Positions 1 to 6,368 of a DNA stretch of 9,573 nucleotides are shown in pieces. Source of the DNA: Anaerolineales bacterium (lineage in GTDB: Bacteria; Chloroflexota; Anaerolineae; 4572-78; NAK82). Within the stretch, counting starts at the first letter, position 1, and each line of letters opens with the position of its first letter. The stretch is from positions 1-9,573 of the forward strand of contig JAHELX010000070.1 in the NCBI GenBank assembly GCA_024643945.1, read 5' to 3'. Under the pieces are notes generated by a model that ran no database searches, was not told the origin of the DNA, and saw only the letters and a list, made by a program, of their open reading frames with translations. The position numbers were made by a program, and so were the translations under genes.

Positions 1-212
1 CGCACAAATTCTGGGTCGTCCTCGGCGACGCGGCCCGCCGCCAGCCCAATGGCCCCGACGGCACGCCAGCTAATCAGTGGATCCGGATCGTAGGTCAGCG
101 CCGTCAGAAAACTCAACACCCGCTTTTTGCGCCTCGCCAACTCGACGATGACGTCATAACGTTGGTTGGCCAGCCAATCACGCAGTTCTTCTTTCACTTT
201 GCACTTGTTCAT
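1..212 (-). CDS. HEAT-repeat-like protein, N-terminal part (cut by window edge)
   Basis: The first 70 codons of a gene are read from the ATG at 212-210 on the minus strand; the frame stays open to the window edge, so the C-terminus is missing. The product starts MNKCKVKEELRDWL and continues with paired amphipathic helices. The stretch 'DPDPLISWRAVGAIGLAAG' (about residues 46-64) is typical of a HEAT or armadillo-type repeat. HEAT repeats form solenoids used for protein-protein contacts; no enzymatic function can be assigned. Its tone resembles the small HEAT-repeat proteins that occur near sulfate-reduction or tetrapyrrole genes in sulfate reducers (DVU0298-like), but this is a memory-based impression from a fragment. 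It lies 163 bp downstream of the radical SAM gene on the same strand. Repeat assignment is fairly likely; family is unsure. Confidence 0.6.
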   Translation of the reverse strand, partial: MNKCKVKEELRDWLANQRYDVIVELARRKKRVLSFLTALTYDPDPLISWRAVGAIGLAAGRVAEDDPEFV

Positions 213-313
213 AAATAACTTCGCACTTTGGAATGGAAATTAGGCGTAAAACCGCCACAAAAATACGAAGTTGTTTTTGAACAAGTACTTTGGGTGATCA
301 AAAATCTTCGAGC

Positions 314-337
314 CTTGGTGTCTTGGTGTCTTTGTGG
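314..337. repeat. Degenerate 8-bp tandem repeat in intergenic spacer
   Basis: Two exact copies of CTTGGTGT (314-321, 322-329) are followed by the variant CTTTGTGG (330-337). On the other strand this reads as a CCACAAAG/ACACCAAG series, a motif I recall as frequent between genes in environmental bacterial genomes. It lies in the 163-bp spacer between the radical SAM stop and the HEAT-like gene start. No gene or clear promoter is seen in the rest of that spacer (213-375). Confidence 0.6.
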
Positions 338-375
338 TTAATAAAATCGCATGGAGTGAATTTGCCAATAGCCGC

Positions 376-1461
376 TTAGACGCCATACAGATAGTAACAG
401 GTACGGCAGACGGCCGGCGCTGGTGGCATTTCTGGGGATGAGTCACCCTCTACGTTACCAATCAAGGCATTGATAGTTGCCTGCCGTTCCAGGCGCAGAC
501 GTGTTTCGTAAGGCTGGCGAAACTCCTGGTAGGCGACCTTGTTCCAGATTTGCTCCAGGGGCTGGTGATTGATATCGCCAAAGCACTGGCAGGGTACGAA
601 GTGTCGTTCGCCGTCAAAAACCCGGTCTTCGGCGTACGCCAGAGTAATACAGGGTGACACGTAACCGGCCCAATTGAAGAAAAGGTTGTGCAGCGGATCG
701 TGCTCGCAAATCGTCAACTCTTGCGGATGCAGGGCATATAGGCGCAGGCCAACCCCCAATTTCTTGGCGCACCGCTCTGCCTCGGCCATGACCGGTTCCA
801 CGTCGGCCAGGGGGCGACCCCCGTGGCTGAAAAGTCGACGTTCGTCGTCGCCATCCTTCAGTATCACGTCCAGGTTTTTGAAGATGATCTGCTCGACCCC
901 CAGTTCATAGGCCAACTCTACGTAGACCGGCAGCTCGTGGAAATTTTCGCGCATCATTACGAAAACCAGCATCATTTTGGGCACTTTGCTGCGGCGGGCG
1001 ATCTTAATGTCACGTAAGGCCTCTATATTCCTCATAACCGTCTCGAACTCCGCCCCTCGCCGGATGCGTTCGTAGGTCTCGGCCGTCGCTGCGTCAACGG
1101 AGAAGGAGATCCAATCCTGGCCCAGGGACACCAGGGGCTCGGCCAGCCCCGGATCAAGCAAGGTGCCGTTGGTACTGAAGCCCACCTCACAGCCGGCCTC
1201 TTTGGCCACACGCACCATGTCGGCCAGGCGCGGGTGGGTAAGCGGTTCGCCACCCCCGGTGAAATCCACCTCTTCCGTAAGGTCAAAATATTGAGCGATG
1301 CGGGCGAAGGTGTCCCACGACATTTGGGCCGCTTCGGGGCGCAATTCTGTCCAGGGACACATCACACATTCCAGGTTGCATTCCAGCGAAGGCTCAACCT
1401 GGAAGAGTTTGTAAGGTTTGCGGGGTTTCAGTTGAAAGAGATTACCCAATTTACTGAACAT
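376..1461 (-). CDS. Radical SAM/SPASM domain protein
   Basis: A 361-residue protein when started at ATG 1461-1459. A TTG at 1497 would add 12 residues, but neither start has a convincing ribosome binding site, and recognisable family sequence begins after MFSKLGNL. The radical SAM core has the CX3CX2C signature (C28, C32, C35 in 'CNLECVMCPW'), which binds the [4Fe-4S] cluster that cleaves S-adenosylmethionine. A glycine-rich GGGEP motif follows at residues 69-73 and the strand 'FSTNGT' at 95-100. The C-terminal part has a SPASM-like cysteine set: C252, C271 after 'NWAGYVSP', C291 and C293, then C352 and C355 near the end, probably holding one or more auxiliary iron-sulfur clusters. SPASM enzymes often modify peptides or proteins, but no precursor peptide gene is seen beside it and the substrate is unknown. 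It lies 83 bp downstream of the TerC gene on the same strand, with a hairpin between them. Confidence 0.9.
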   Translation of the reverse strand: MFSKLGNLFQLKPRKPYKLFQVEPSLECNLECVMCPWTELRPEAAQMSWDTFARIAQYFDLTEEVDFTGGGEPLTHPRLADMVRVAKEAGCEVGFSTNGTLLDPGLAEPLVSLGQDWISFSVDAATAETYERIRRGAEFETVMRNIEALRDIKIARRSKVPKMMLVFVMMRENFHELPVYVELAYELGVEQIIFKNLDVILKDGDDERRLFSHGGRPLADVEPVMAEAERCAKKLGVGLRLYALHPQELTICEHDPLHNLFFNWAGYVSPCITLAYAEDRVFDGERHFVPCQCFGDINHQPLEQIWNKVAYQEFRQPYETRLRLERQATINALIGNVEGDSSPEMPPAPAVCRTCYYLYGV

Positions 1462-1510
1462 CGCAATCAATTTCCAACTTCTATTGACTCGCCTCAATCA
1501 TGACGAAACA

Positions 1511-1534
1511 GGCCAGGTACCCTCGTGCCTGGCC
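1511..1534 (-). terminator. Candidate terminator hairpin after the TerC gene
   Basis: GGCCAGG (1511-1517) pairs with CCTGGCC (1528-1534). The stem extends inward through T-G, A-T and C-G pairs to give about 10 bp closing a CCTC loop. It starts 11 bp past the TerC stop on the minus strand. Only a weak T-tract (TGTTTC) follows in that direction, so termination may be partial, or the hairpin may protect the 3' end. Confidence 0.5.
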
Positions 1535-1544
1535 CGTGATGGGT

Positions 1545-2549
1545 CTACCTGAACGCGGGCATTACACATTCATCTTCCGGGTTTTCCTCCTCGGCTTCGT
1601 CAGCTTCGCGTGCACGGTGTTTGCCGGGGCCAGGGTTGGCGTGTGCCGCAGCTTTGTGGGAGGGAACCACGCGATGGATGAGTGGCGCTATGGCGTTGCC
1701 CACTAAACCGAAGATGAGTTTGATGACCAGGACAATAGGCCGCAGCGCCCAGTTGATCAGCTCATCCAGATTGCCCATCCCCTCTCCGATCCAGTGGAAG
1801 ACCGGGGCCAGGACGTGCAAAAACTTAACCCGGGCATACACGACGCACAAGATGATAGTACTGAGTGAGATCGCAAACTTCTGCCACGATTCGAAATGCA
1901 TGTGTAAAAACTCAGCCAGCAGCAACTCGACACCGATATTGAAAACCACGATATAAGCGGCCGTCGCCAGGATCGGCTCCCGCTTGATCATCCAGGTGAA
2001 GATGCCCGCCGCGAAGCGCATGGTTACGATACCCAGCGCGACACCTAACATCACCACCCATAAAACTTTGGAGAGAGCGACGGCTGCTACCACATTGTCC
2101 AGGCTGAAAGCCAGGTCGGCCAGTTCCACGTTCAGCACCACCACCCAGAAGGCACTGGCTGCTTTGCGTTCCGTCTCGAGCATCTCCTCCTCACCCGGCT
2201 GGTCGGCTACCGCCAGGTGATCGAAGGCCAGCTTGATCAGATAAGCCGCCCCCAGGACCTGCAGGAACGGATTTCGGATGACCCAACTGGCCAGCACCAA
2301 CATCGAGCCCCGGCCTATGTAGGCTCCCAGCAAGCCAACCTTAAGCGCAGCCATCTGCTGCATACCCAGCACCCGGTCGGTGAAATGTTGCAGGAACTTG
2401 AGGGGCTTAGGATAAGGCACCGGCTTGTCATTGGGGAGCACGGAGACCATCGCGCCTAACACAGCCGCGTTGTCTATCGAGAGAATCCCTTCCAGAAAGA
2501 TGAGCTGGATGACGATGGAGATAACACCAATTGCATTGGATGTATCCAC
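1545..2549 (-). CDS. TerC-family integral membrane protein (likely metal ion efflux)
   Basis: A 334-residue polytopic membrane protein starting at GTG 2549-2547, with GAGGT in GCGAGGTAAACGTA just upstream as ribosome binding site. Two TerC hallmark motifs are visible: 'EGILSIDNA' (residues 20-28) and 'ELADLAFSLDNVVAAVAL' (142-159). Each places acidic and Asp-Asn residues inside a membrane helix, as expected for cation handling. About seven to nine hydrophobic segments run from residue 8 to 292. Residues 300-334 are a hydrophilic, acidic tail (EADEAEEENPEDE). Several TerC members export manganese or load metal on secreted enzymes, while older annotations speak of tellurium resistance; the substrate here is not determinable. 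I looked upstream for the yybP-ykoY manganese riboswitch that often controls this family and did not recognise it. Divergent from the 2846 gene; a hairpin follows its stop. Confidence 0.88.
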   Translation of the reverse strand: MDTSNAIGVISIVIQLIFLEGILSIDNAAVLGAMVSVLPNDKPVPYPKPLKFLQHFTDRVLGMQQMAALKVGLLGAYIGRGSMLVLASWVIRNPFLQVLGAAYLIKLAFDHLAVADQPGEEEMLETERKAASAFWVVVLNVELADLAFSLDNVVAAVALSKVLWVVMLGVALGIVTMRFAAGIFTWMIKREPILATAAYIVVFNIGVELLLAEFLHMHFESWQKFAISLSTIILCVVYARVKFLHVLAPVFHWIGEGMGNLDELINWALRPIVLVIKLIFGLVGNAIAPLIHRVVPSHKAAAHANPGPGKHRAREADEAEEENPEDECVMPAFR

Positions 2550-2582
2550 TACGTTTACCTCGCAATTCCTGTTGAGTTTGCT

Positions 2583-2647
2583 GGGTCAAGACGCAAACCA
2601 ACAGACCCTTTGCGCAGCCTGCAAGGAGCATCGTCGAAAGGCTGCGC
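2583..2647 (-). other. Structured leader upstream of the TerC gene
   Basis: Read on the minus strand, the leader has a perfect 8-bp stem, GCGCAGCC (2647-2640) with GGCTGCGC (2619-2612), enclosing 20 nt. A 5-bp stem follows, GGGTC (2608-2604) with GACCC (2587-2583). A third pairing, GGAGC with GCTCC, overlaps the first stem and would exclude it, so alternative folds are possible. It lies 34-98 nt before the GTG start. No known riboswitch consensus was recognised; regulation is inference. Confidence 0.3.
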
Positions 2648-2700
2648 TCCATCATTTTACCACGCCTTTAAAGAAGAGGACAATAAGCCCTGCCCCATCT

Positions 2701-2747
2701 CATCTAAGGCTTTCCTTAGATGCAGATAAGGTAGAGCCTTATTCTTT
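2701..2747. other. Two adjacent small hairpins in the divergent spacer
   Basis: CATCTAAGG (2701-2709) and CCTTAGATG (2714-2722) form a perfect 9-bp stem with a CTTT loop. ATAAGG (2726-2731) and CCTTAT (2737-2742) form a second, 6-bp stem, followed by TCTTTTT on the + strand. Read on the + strand the second resembles a short terminator, but no + strand gene lies upstream. It could limit antisense transcripts into the 2846 gene, or be a protein-binding palindrome between the divergent genes. The rest of the 2550-2845 spacer shows only weak promoter-like sequence: TACAAT at 2765-2770 could be a + strand -10. Confidence 0.35.
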
Positions 2748-2845
2748 TTGCCTGTGAAATCATATACAATAAAGGGTGACCGGAGTACTACGCTAATATA
2801 GGCTGAGACGCGATTTGTGCCCAGTTTAGTCTCTTAGTAGTACTA

Positions 2846-3307
2846 ATGTTTCTGACTGAGGCTATGGTGACTAAACGTTCCGTCCGACATTCATCATCAA
2901 AACACGGTGCTCGAAAGTCCCCCTGGCAACGAGCGCTTTTGTTACTCACAGTAGTGCCCCTGGGCGTGGGACTCCTGCTGATCATTACTACGTTGGCCGG
3001 CGTCATTGTCTGGGACACGCCCGGAGAGCAGATTATAATGGGCGGTTTTTACATCTTATTCAGCTTCGCAGCTTCGAATGCGGTCCAGAAACAGTGGAAA
3101 CTTGCGACAGGTTGGACGCTGCTAGGGATAGCCGGCTGGCTGGCGCTAAGCCGGCCGGAGATAGAGGCCAAGGTCATTGCGGCCGTCTTGATGGGAATAG
3201 GTATGGCTTTGCTTTCACAGGAATTCTTGCAGCGGCGGCGACAGGCCTTGGAGTCAGGAAACGGTAAGATGTCTCACCCCGATAGTGGTGGAGCTGGGCA
3301 AGGATAA
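2846..3307 (+). CDS. Unrecognised small membrane protein (about 4 membrane segments)
   Basis: A protein of up to 153 residues with a basic N-terminus (TKRSVRHSSSKHGARKS) and four hydrophobic stretches, at about residues 30-56, 62-81, 87-102 and 107-126. It ends in a hydrophilic Gly/Ser-rich tail after RRR at 130-132. I do not recognise the family and no motif suggests an enzyme. The start is uncertain: ATG 2846 has no clear ribosome binding site, and ATG 2864 or GTG 2867 lie just after TGAGG (2857-2861), GTG being the better spaced. The palindrome TAGTACTA (2838-2845) touches the first ATG and its AGTACTA half recurs at 2784-2790. The next gene starts 3 bp after the stop, so the two are almost certainly co-transcribed and may form a membrane complex. 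Confidence 0.7.
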   Translation: MFLTEAMVTKRSVRHSSSKHGARKSPWQRALLLLTVVPLGVGLLLIITTLAGVIVWDTPGEQIIMGGFYILFSFAASNAVQKQWKLATGWTLLGIAGWLALSRPEIEAKVIAAVLMGIGMALLSQEFLQRRRQALESGNGKMSHPDSGGAGQG

Positions 3308-3310
3308 ACT

Positions 3311-4012
3311 ATGCTGGCCGCATGGATTCTGGGATCGTTATTCTTCGTCTTTGTCATCTGTTTTATCCTGTACATCTCGGCAACAGATGTGAGCCAGAGG
3401 GAGCCTGCCGGGCAGAGTCGTACAGAAACGGCTAGTTCCCTCGTCAATGAGTCGGTGGCGGATAGTGGGAAATATCTGATTTCCAGGGACTACCTGATTG
3501 TGTTCAGTCCCAGGGTATTCGTCGACTATCCGCTTGGAGTCAGAGTGGTGTTTGCAAGACCAGGGACGTCTGAGCCAGGCACGACCTGGAGGCCGGCCGA
3601 AACAACCGGCAACCCAAGATCAAACCTTCAACGTGTCTTCCGAGAGAGCGAGTATTATAGGTGGCCGCAGTCAGCTTTGGAAGATCCAGAACTGACGGTC
3701 ATAGGAGGGCGCATTGAGTTTGAGGCCGAGGAAGTGGCGCCAACGATCCGGGTCGAGTTAAAGTCCGCTACAGGATCTTTTCAAGCAATCGAGACAGCCG
3801 CGGAGCGCGTTCTCAGGCGAGATAGGGATACCGTTTTTTCATTCTGGCTGAATCCGCTCAAGTCGGAAATGGGCTCGTTTAAGGTGGTGGTCTCCCATAT
3901 GTCTAGAGCGGCCGGGGCGGCAGTAGCCGCCAGCCATGGAAAAGCCAGTCACGAATTAGCAGCGATTCCGTTGACAGTGGCAGCGATATCTTTCCCGATA
4001 GCGTTGCGTTAA
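3311..4012 (+). CDS. Unrecognised membrane-anchored extracytoplasmic protein
   Basis: A 233-residue protein starting at ATG 3311, with AAGGA (3299-3303) as ribosome binding site inside the end of the upstream gene. Residues 3-24 are one hydrophobic anchor. The rest looks soluble and outside the cytoplasm: a polar linker (about 26-55), then alternating strand-like segments such as 'YLIVFSPRVFVDYPLGVRVVF' shortened here to YLIVFSPRVF (61-70), and 'GRIEFEAEE' (133-141). 'DTVFSFWLNPLKSEMGSF' (173-190) is followed by an Ala-rich C-terminus, giving the feel of a beta-sandwich. No cysteine clusters or catalytic motif are visible. The hydrophobic end at 219-232 may be a final strand or a short second membrane contact, and leaves open a slight C-terminal truncation. 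Partner of the 2846 gene by 3-bp spacing; function unknown. Confidence 0.72.
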   Translation: MLAAWILGSLFFVFVICFILYISATDVSQREPAGQSRTETASSLVNESVADSGKYLISRDYLIVFSPRVFVDYPLGVRVVFARPGTSEPGTTWRPAETTGNPRSNLQRVFRESEYYRWPQSALEDPELTVIGGRIEFEAEEVAPTIRVELKSATGSFQAIETAAERVLRRDRDTVFSFWLNPLKSEMGSFKVVVSHMSRAAGAAVAASHGKASHELAAIPLTVAAISFPIALR

Positions 4013-4030
4013 TGGGTCAAAAATAGTGGC

Positions 4031-4098
4031 TGAACCCGGGCTGTCAAAGAGTTTCACCGGCGAAAACACGAGGGGGTTCAGGTGAAAGGAGGTGAGCA
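4031..4098 (+). other. Leader-like region: interlocking complementary pairs plus orphan Shine-Dalgarno
   Basis: TGAACCC (4031-4037) complements GGGTTCA (4074-4080), and TTTCACC (4052-4058) complements GGTGAAA (4081-4087). The pairs interlock, so both together would make a pseudoknot whose 3' strands abut at 4080/4081. The last arm runs into AAAGGAGGTGA (4085-4095), almost a full complement of the 16S rRNA 3' end. No ATG, GTG or TTG lies at a workable distance after it. GTG 4092 opens a 16-codon frame to the TAG at 4140-4142 but sits directly on the ribosome binding site. It may be a structured leader, or the worn end of an insertion sequence whose gene is gone. The remainder of the 4013-4391 spacer holds the hairpin and MITE-like element listed next, and no gene. 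Confidence 0.3.
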
Positions 4099-4141
4099 CG
4101 CTCAAGAGATCAGAGACCAAACATTGCAGTAGAAGTCTCTA

Positions 4142-4166
4142 GTCTGGCCATGCAGCATTGCCAGAC
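4142..4166 (+). terminator. Hairpin, possible terminator of the 2846-4012 pair
   Basis: GTCTGGC (4142-4148) and GCCAGAC (4160-4166) form a perfect 7-bp stem around an 11-nt loop; CTA and TAG outside can extend it past a 2-nt bulge. The TTTT at 4177-4180 is 10 nt away and belongs to the adjoining inverted-repeat element, so a standard terminator is only a weak possibility. Confidence 0.28.
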
Positions 4167-4167
4167 G

Positions 4168-4276
4168 CTAGTGCTGTTTTAAAAAACGGATATTGACTTG
4201 CCTGTGCCGTTACGGTACTTGCGCCATCACAGTAAATGGCCCCAAAGTCACGGTTGGTTTTGTGAGACAGCACTAG
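4168..4276. mobile_element. MITE-like element, 109 bp, with inverted terminal repeats
   Basis: CTAGTGCTGT (4168-4177) and its exact complement ACAGCACTAG (4267-4276) bound a non-coding segment. Inward of the perfect 10 bp the ends stay similar: about 24 of the first 32 positions match, including shared AAAAC and TGACTT blocks. The outermost CTAG or TA could be the target duplication, fitting TA-targeting IS630/mariner elements or YTAR-targeting IS5-type elements. No transposase fits inside, so movement would need one elsewhere. A TTGACT at 4193-4198 could act as an outward -35 toward the exporter, but the matching -10 (TACTTG) is poor. It ends 115 bp before the exporter start. Confidence 0.6.
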
Positions 4277-4391
4277 AATCTCCTATGAGGAAGGTTGGTG
4301 TTCCCTCCACTGTAGATCAATTCTCCCCATCAACGCGCGATGCAAGAGACGGGGGCATTGATCGGTCAGTGCATCAAGGAAGGGTAAAAAC

Positions 4392-5828
4392 ATGAAAAAC
4401 CTGTTCAAGACTGAAGACTGGTGGTCGGTGTGGATCGGCCTGTTCGTTTTTGTCATCTCGCTCTTCACCATGGCCGGAGCGGACCTTCTGGGGTGGGGGG
4501 TGAAGACAAACCAATGGATCAATCTCTCTCAGGCCACCAGTGCCGTGTCCAAGACCTACGCTGCCATGCCCGGCATCGTCAGTCTCATCCTGACCTACGT
4601 GTTCATGCTCGTCATTATGAGCGTGGGTGCTAAGGTCTTGGGGATGGAACTGGGCAAGTTTGCCATCGGCTTTACCATCATCTTCTGGCTCAGCTACCTC
4701 TGCTGGCTGATTGGAAGCTGGGCTCCCATCGCCGCGAACACCCCTGAAGCAATGCAGAAGTTCGGCATTGGCTTCTCGCTCCGGCTCACTGGAGAGTCGG
4801 GCTTCATCATCGCGCTGCTGGTGGGACTCGTCATCGGCAACTTCTTCAAGGGGTTTGCTGGCTATCTCAAGGAGGCGACCAGGCCCGAGTGGTACATCAA
4901 GACGGCCATCGTGATCTTGGGGGCCGGGTTAGGCGTCAAGGCAGCGTCGGCCACAGGGCTGGCGACGGCCGTCTTGTTCCGAGGGCTATGCGCCATTGTA
5001 GAGGCGTATCTCATTTACTGGGCGCTGGTCTACTTCGTTTCGCGCAAGTTCTTCCATTTCAGCCGGGAGTGGTCGGCTGTCCTCGCCTCGGGCATCTCCG
5101 TCTGTGGGGTGTCTGCTGCGATCGCCACCGGGGGCGCTATCCGGGCCAGGGCTGTAGTGCCGGTTATGGTCGCTTCTCTGGTGGTCATCTTTGCCGTGGT
5201 TGAGTTGATCATCCTACCCGCGCTGGCTGCGCAGTTCCTGCACACCCAACCGATGGTGGCCGGGGCATGGATGGGATTGGCTGTCAAAACCGACGGCGCA
5301 GCCGTGGCCAGCGGTGCCATCACCGATGCCTTGATCCGAGGCAAGGCGGCCGCCCAGGGAGTCAACTGGCAGGAAGGCTGGATGCTGATGGCAGCCACTA
5401 CCACCAAGATATTCATCGACATGTTCATCGGCATCTGGGCCTTTGTCTTGGCTGTTGTATGGACCACCGTCATTGAGCGCAGCTCAGGCGGGGTGGCGGC
5501 CGGAGCGGTCGAGATCTGGAACCGGTTTCCCAAGTTCGTCATCGGCTACTTCCTGACCTTCATCATTATGCTTGGGATCGGTCTGGCTGCGCCTGCCCTC
5601 ATGGGCCAGGCAACGCTGGCCTCCGGGGAAGCTGACGTCTTCCGGGTGCTGTTCTTCGTGCTGACTTTCTTCTCGATCGGTTTGGTGTCCGACTTCGGGA
5701 AGCTGTGGGCGGAAGGCATCGGCAAGCTGGCGCTCGTGTACCTGGTGTGTCTGTTCGGGTTCATCTTGTGGATCGGGCTGGCCATCTCGTTCATCTTCTT
5801 CCACGGCCTTACCCCACCCCTGATGTAA
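4392..5828 (+). CDS. YeiH-type putative sulfate exporter family transporter
   Basis: A 478-residue polytopic inner-membrane protein starting at ATG 4392, with AAGGAAGGG about 7 bases upstream as ribosome binding site. The core from about residue 135 matches the YeiH / putative sulfate exporter family. Visible family signatures are 'GLVIGN' (145-150), 'ILGAGLGVKA' (175-184), 'SGISVCGVSAAIAT' (233-246) and the TDGAAVASGAITDA stretch (300-313). The family has roughly 10 membrane helices and usually about 330-350 residues. This one is longer because of about 130 extra N-terminal residues with three more hydrophobic segments (12-36, 60-83, 89-108). Export of sulfate, sulfite or a related anion is a family-level prediction with limited experimental support. 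Its place on the same strand before the dsr genes fits a role in sulfur anion traffic. Downstream lies a 54-residue membrane protein after a 131-bp gap with no other gene. Confidence 0.85.
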   Translation: MKNLFKTEDWWSVWIGLFVFVISLFTMAGADLLGWGVKTNQWINLSQATSAVSKTYAAMPGIVSLILTYVFMLVIMSVGAKVLGMELGKFAIGFTIIFWLSYLCWLIGSWAPIAANTPEAMQKFGIGFSLRLTGESGFIIALLVGLVIGNFFKGFAGYLKEATRPEWYIKTAIVILGAGLGVKAASATGLATAVLFRGLCAIVEAYLIYWALVYFVSRKFFHFSREWSAVLASGISVCGVSAAIATGGAIRARAVVPVMVASLVVIFAVVELIILPALAAQFLHTQPMVAGAWMGLAVKTDGAAVASGAITDALIRGKAAAQGVNWQEGWMLMAATTTKIFIDMFIGIWAFVLAVVWTTVIERSSGGVAAGAVEIWNRFPKFVIGYFLTFIIMLGIGLAAPALMGQATLASGEADVFRVLFFVLTFFSIGLVSDFGKLWAEGIGKLALVYLVCLFGFILWIGLAISFIFFHGLTPPLM

Positions 5829-5959
5829 CAGTCCAGGAGTGACTGCTGGCTTGATGGCGTACGTCCACTCCACCGTGGAATGCCGCTTGTTCTGTTATTG
5901 GCGAACCATAGTCCTCAGTTCATACTGGTGGACATTGCAACAAAGGGAGGCAAATTCAA

Positions 5960-6124
5960 ATGGCACAGCAGATAAGTGTAAGTGTCGAAGAGGATGTGGC
6001 GCAGGCTTATGAGCCATTGTTGCCTGTGGAAAAGAAGCTGATCGTCTGGAGTCTGGTCATTGGTATTGTGCTCCTGGGGATCCTCATTGTGGTAAGCTAT
6101 ACCTTCTTCCCCGGAAGCTTCTGA
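5960..6124 (+). CDS. Small single-span membrane protein, 54 residues
   Basis: An open frame of 54 codons from ATG 5960 to TGA 6122-6124. It has a strong ribosome binding site, AGGGAGG (5944-5950), 9 bases before the ATG. The product starts MAQQISVSVEEDVAQAYEPL, then 'LPVEKKLIVW' and one hydrophobic helix (about residues 28-47, 'IVWSLVIGIVLLGILIVVSY'), and ends TFFPGSF. Lysines 25-26 before the helix and an acidic N-terminus suggest a cytoplasmic N-terminus with a short external tail. I do not recognise the family. The good ribosome binding site, protein-like composition and position between the exporter and dsrA support a real gene. It could be a small subunit or regulator of the exporter. 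Length alone would make automatic callers miss it. Confidence 0.72.
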   Translation: MAQQISVSVEEDVAQAYEPLLPVEKKLIVWSLVIGIVLLGILIVVSYTFFPGSF

Positions 6125-6224
6125 GCCAGCCCTGGGCGGTGGTGGCAACCTGCCTGTATCATACTGAGCCATGTCTATCCACCGCTCTCAATGGCTTCGC
6201 GACGACCAAGTAGATGTAACTAAG

Positions 6225-6348
6225 TGAGGCCTGGTCATAATTAAGCTTTAATCAGAATTCAACGTAGAATTGAACGTTGTGGATCCTTTTTGAAAATCGA
6301 GCAGGGTAGCTCAAAACCTAAGTAAATATGCACTATGACCAGGCCTCA
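6225..6348. mobile_element. MITE-like element, 124 bp, with perfect 15-bp inverted ends, abutting dsrA
   Basis: TGAGGCCTGGTCATA (6225-6239) has its exact complement TATGACCAGGCCTCA at 6334-6348. ACTAA lies just outside both ends (6219-6223 on the left, one base before the arm; 6349-6353 on the right), a candidate 5-bp target duplication. The AT-rich interior (6240-6333) contrasts with the flanking genes and holds no gene. It contains TTCAACGT and TGAACGTT as imperfect repeats, and TAGAAT (6265-6270), 18 bp after TTAAGC, as a weak promoter candidate for dsrA. The right end stops 8 bp before the dsrA ribosome binding site, so either the dsr promoter lies inside the element or transcription must cross it. 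The rest of the 6125-6368 spacer shows nothing I can name. Confidence 0.65.
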
Positions 6349-6356
6349 ACTAAATG

Positions 6357-6364
6357 GAGGTGAA
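6357..6364 (+). promoter_or_regulatory. dsrA ribosome binding site, fixes the start
   Basis: GGAGGTGA lies 4 bases before ATG 6369 measured from its end, and 8 from the GGAGG core's first G's centre. An ATG at 6354 in the same frame overlaps this site and would add only MEVKV, so 6369 is the likely start. Confidence 0.75.
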
Positions 6365-6368
6365 GGTT

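Noticed and set aside
2550..2700. yybP-ykoY manganese riboswitch upstream of the TerC gene
   Set aside because: Expected conserved loop sequences were not found; only generic stem-loops are present.
4198..4395. 65-codon + strand frame running into the exporter start
   Set aside because: Begins inside the inverted-repeat element, lacks a ribosome binding site and has no protein-like pattern.
5030..5542. Minus-strand open frame of 170 codons opposite the exporter
   Set aside because: Overlaps the conserved core of the transporter and has a low-complexity Ala/Thr composition typical of shadow frames.
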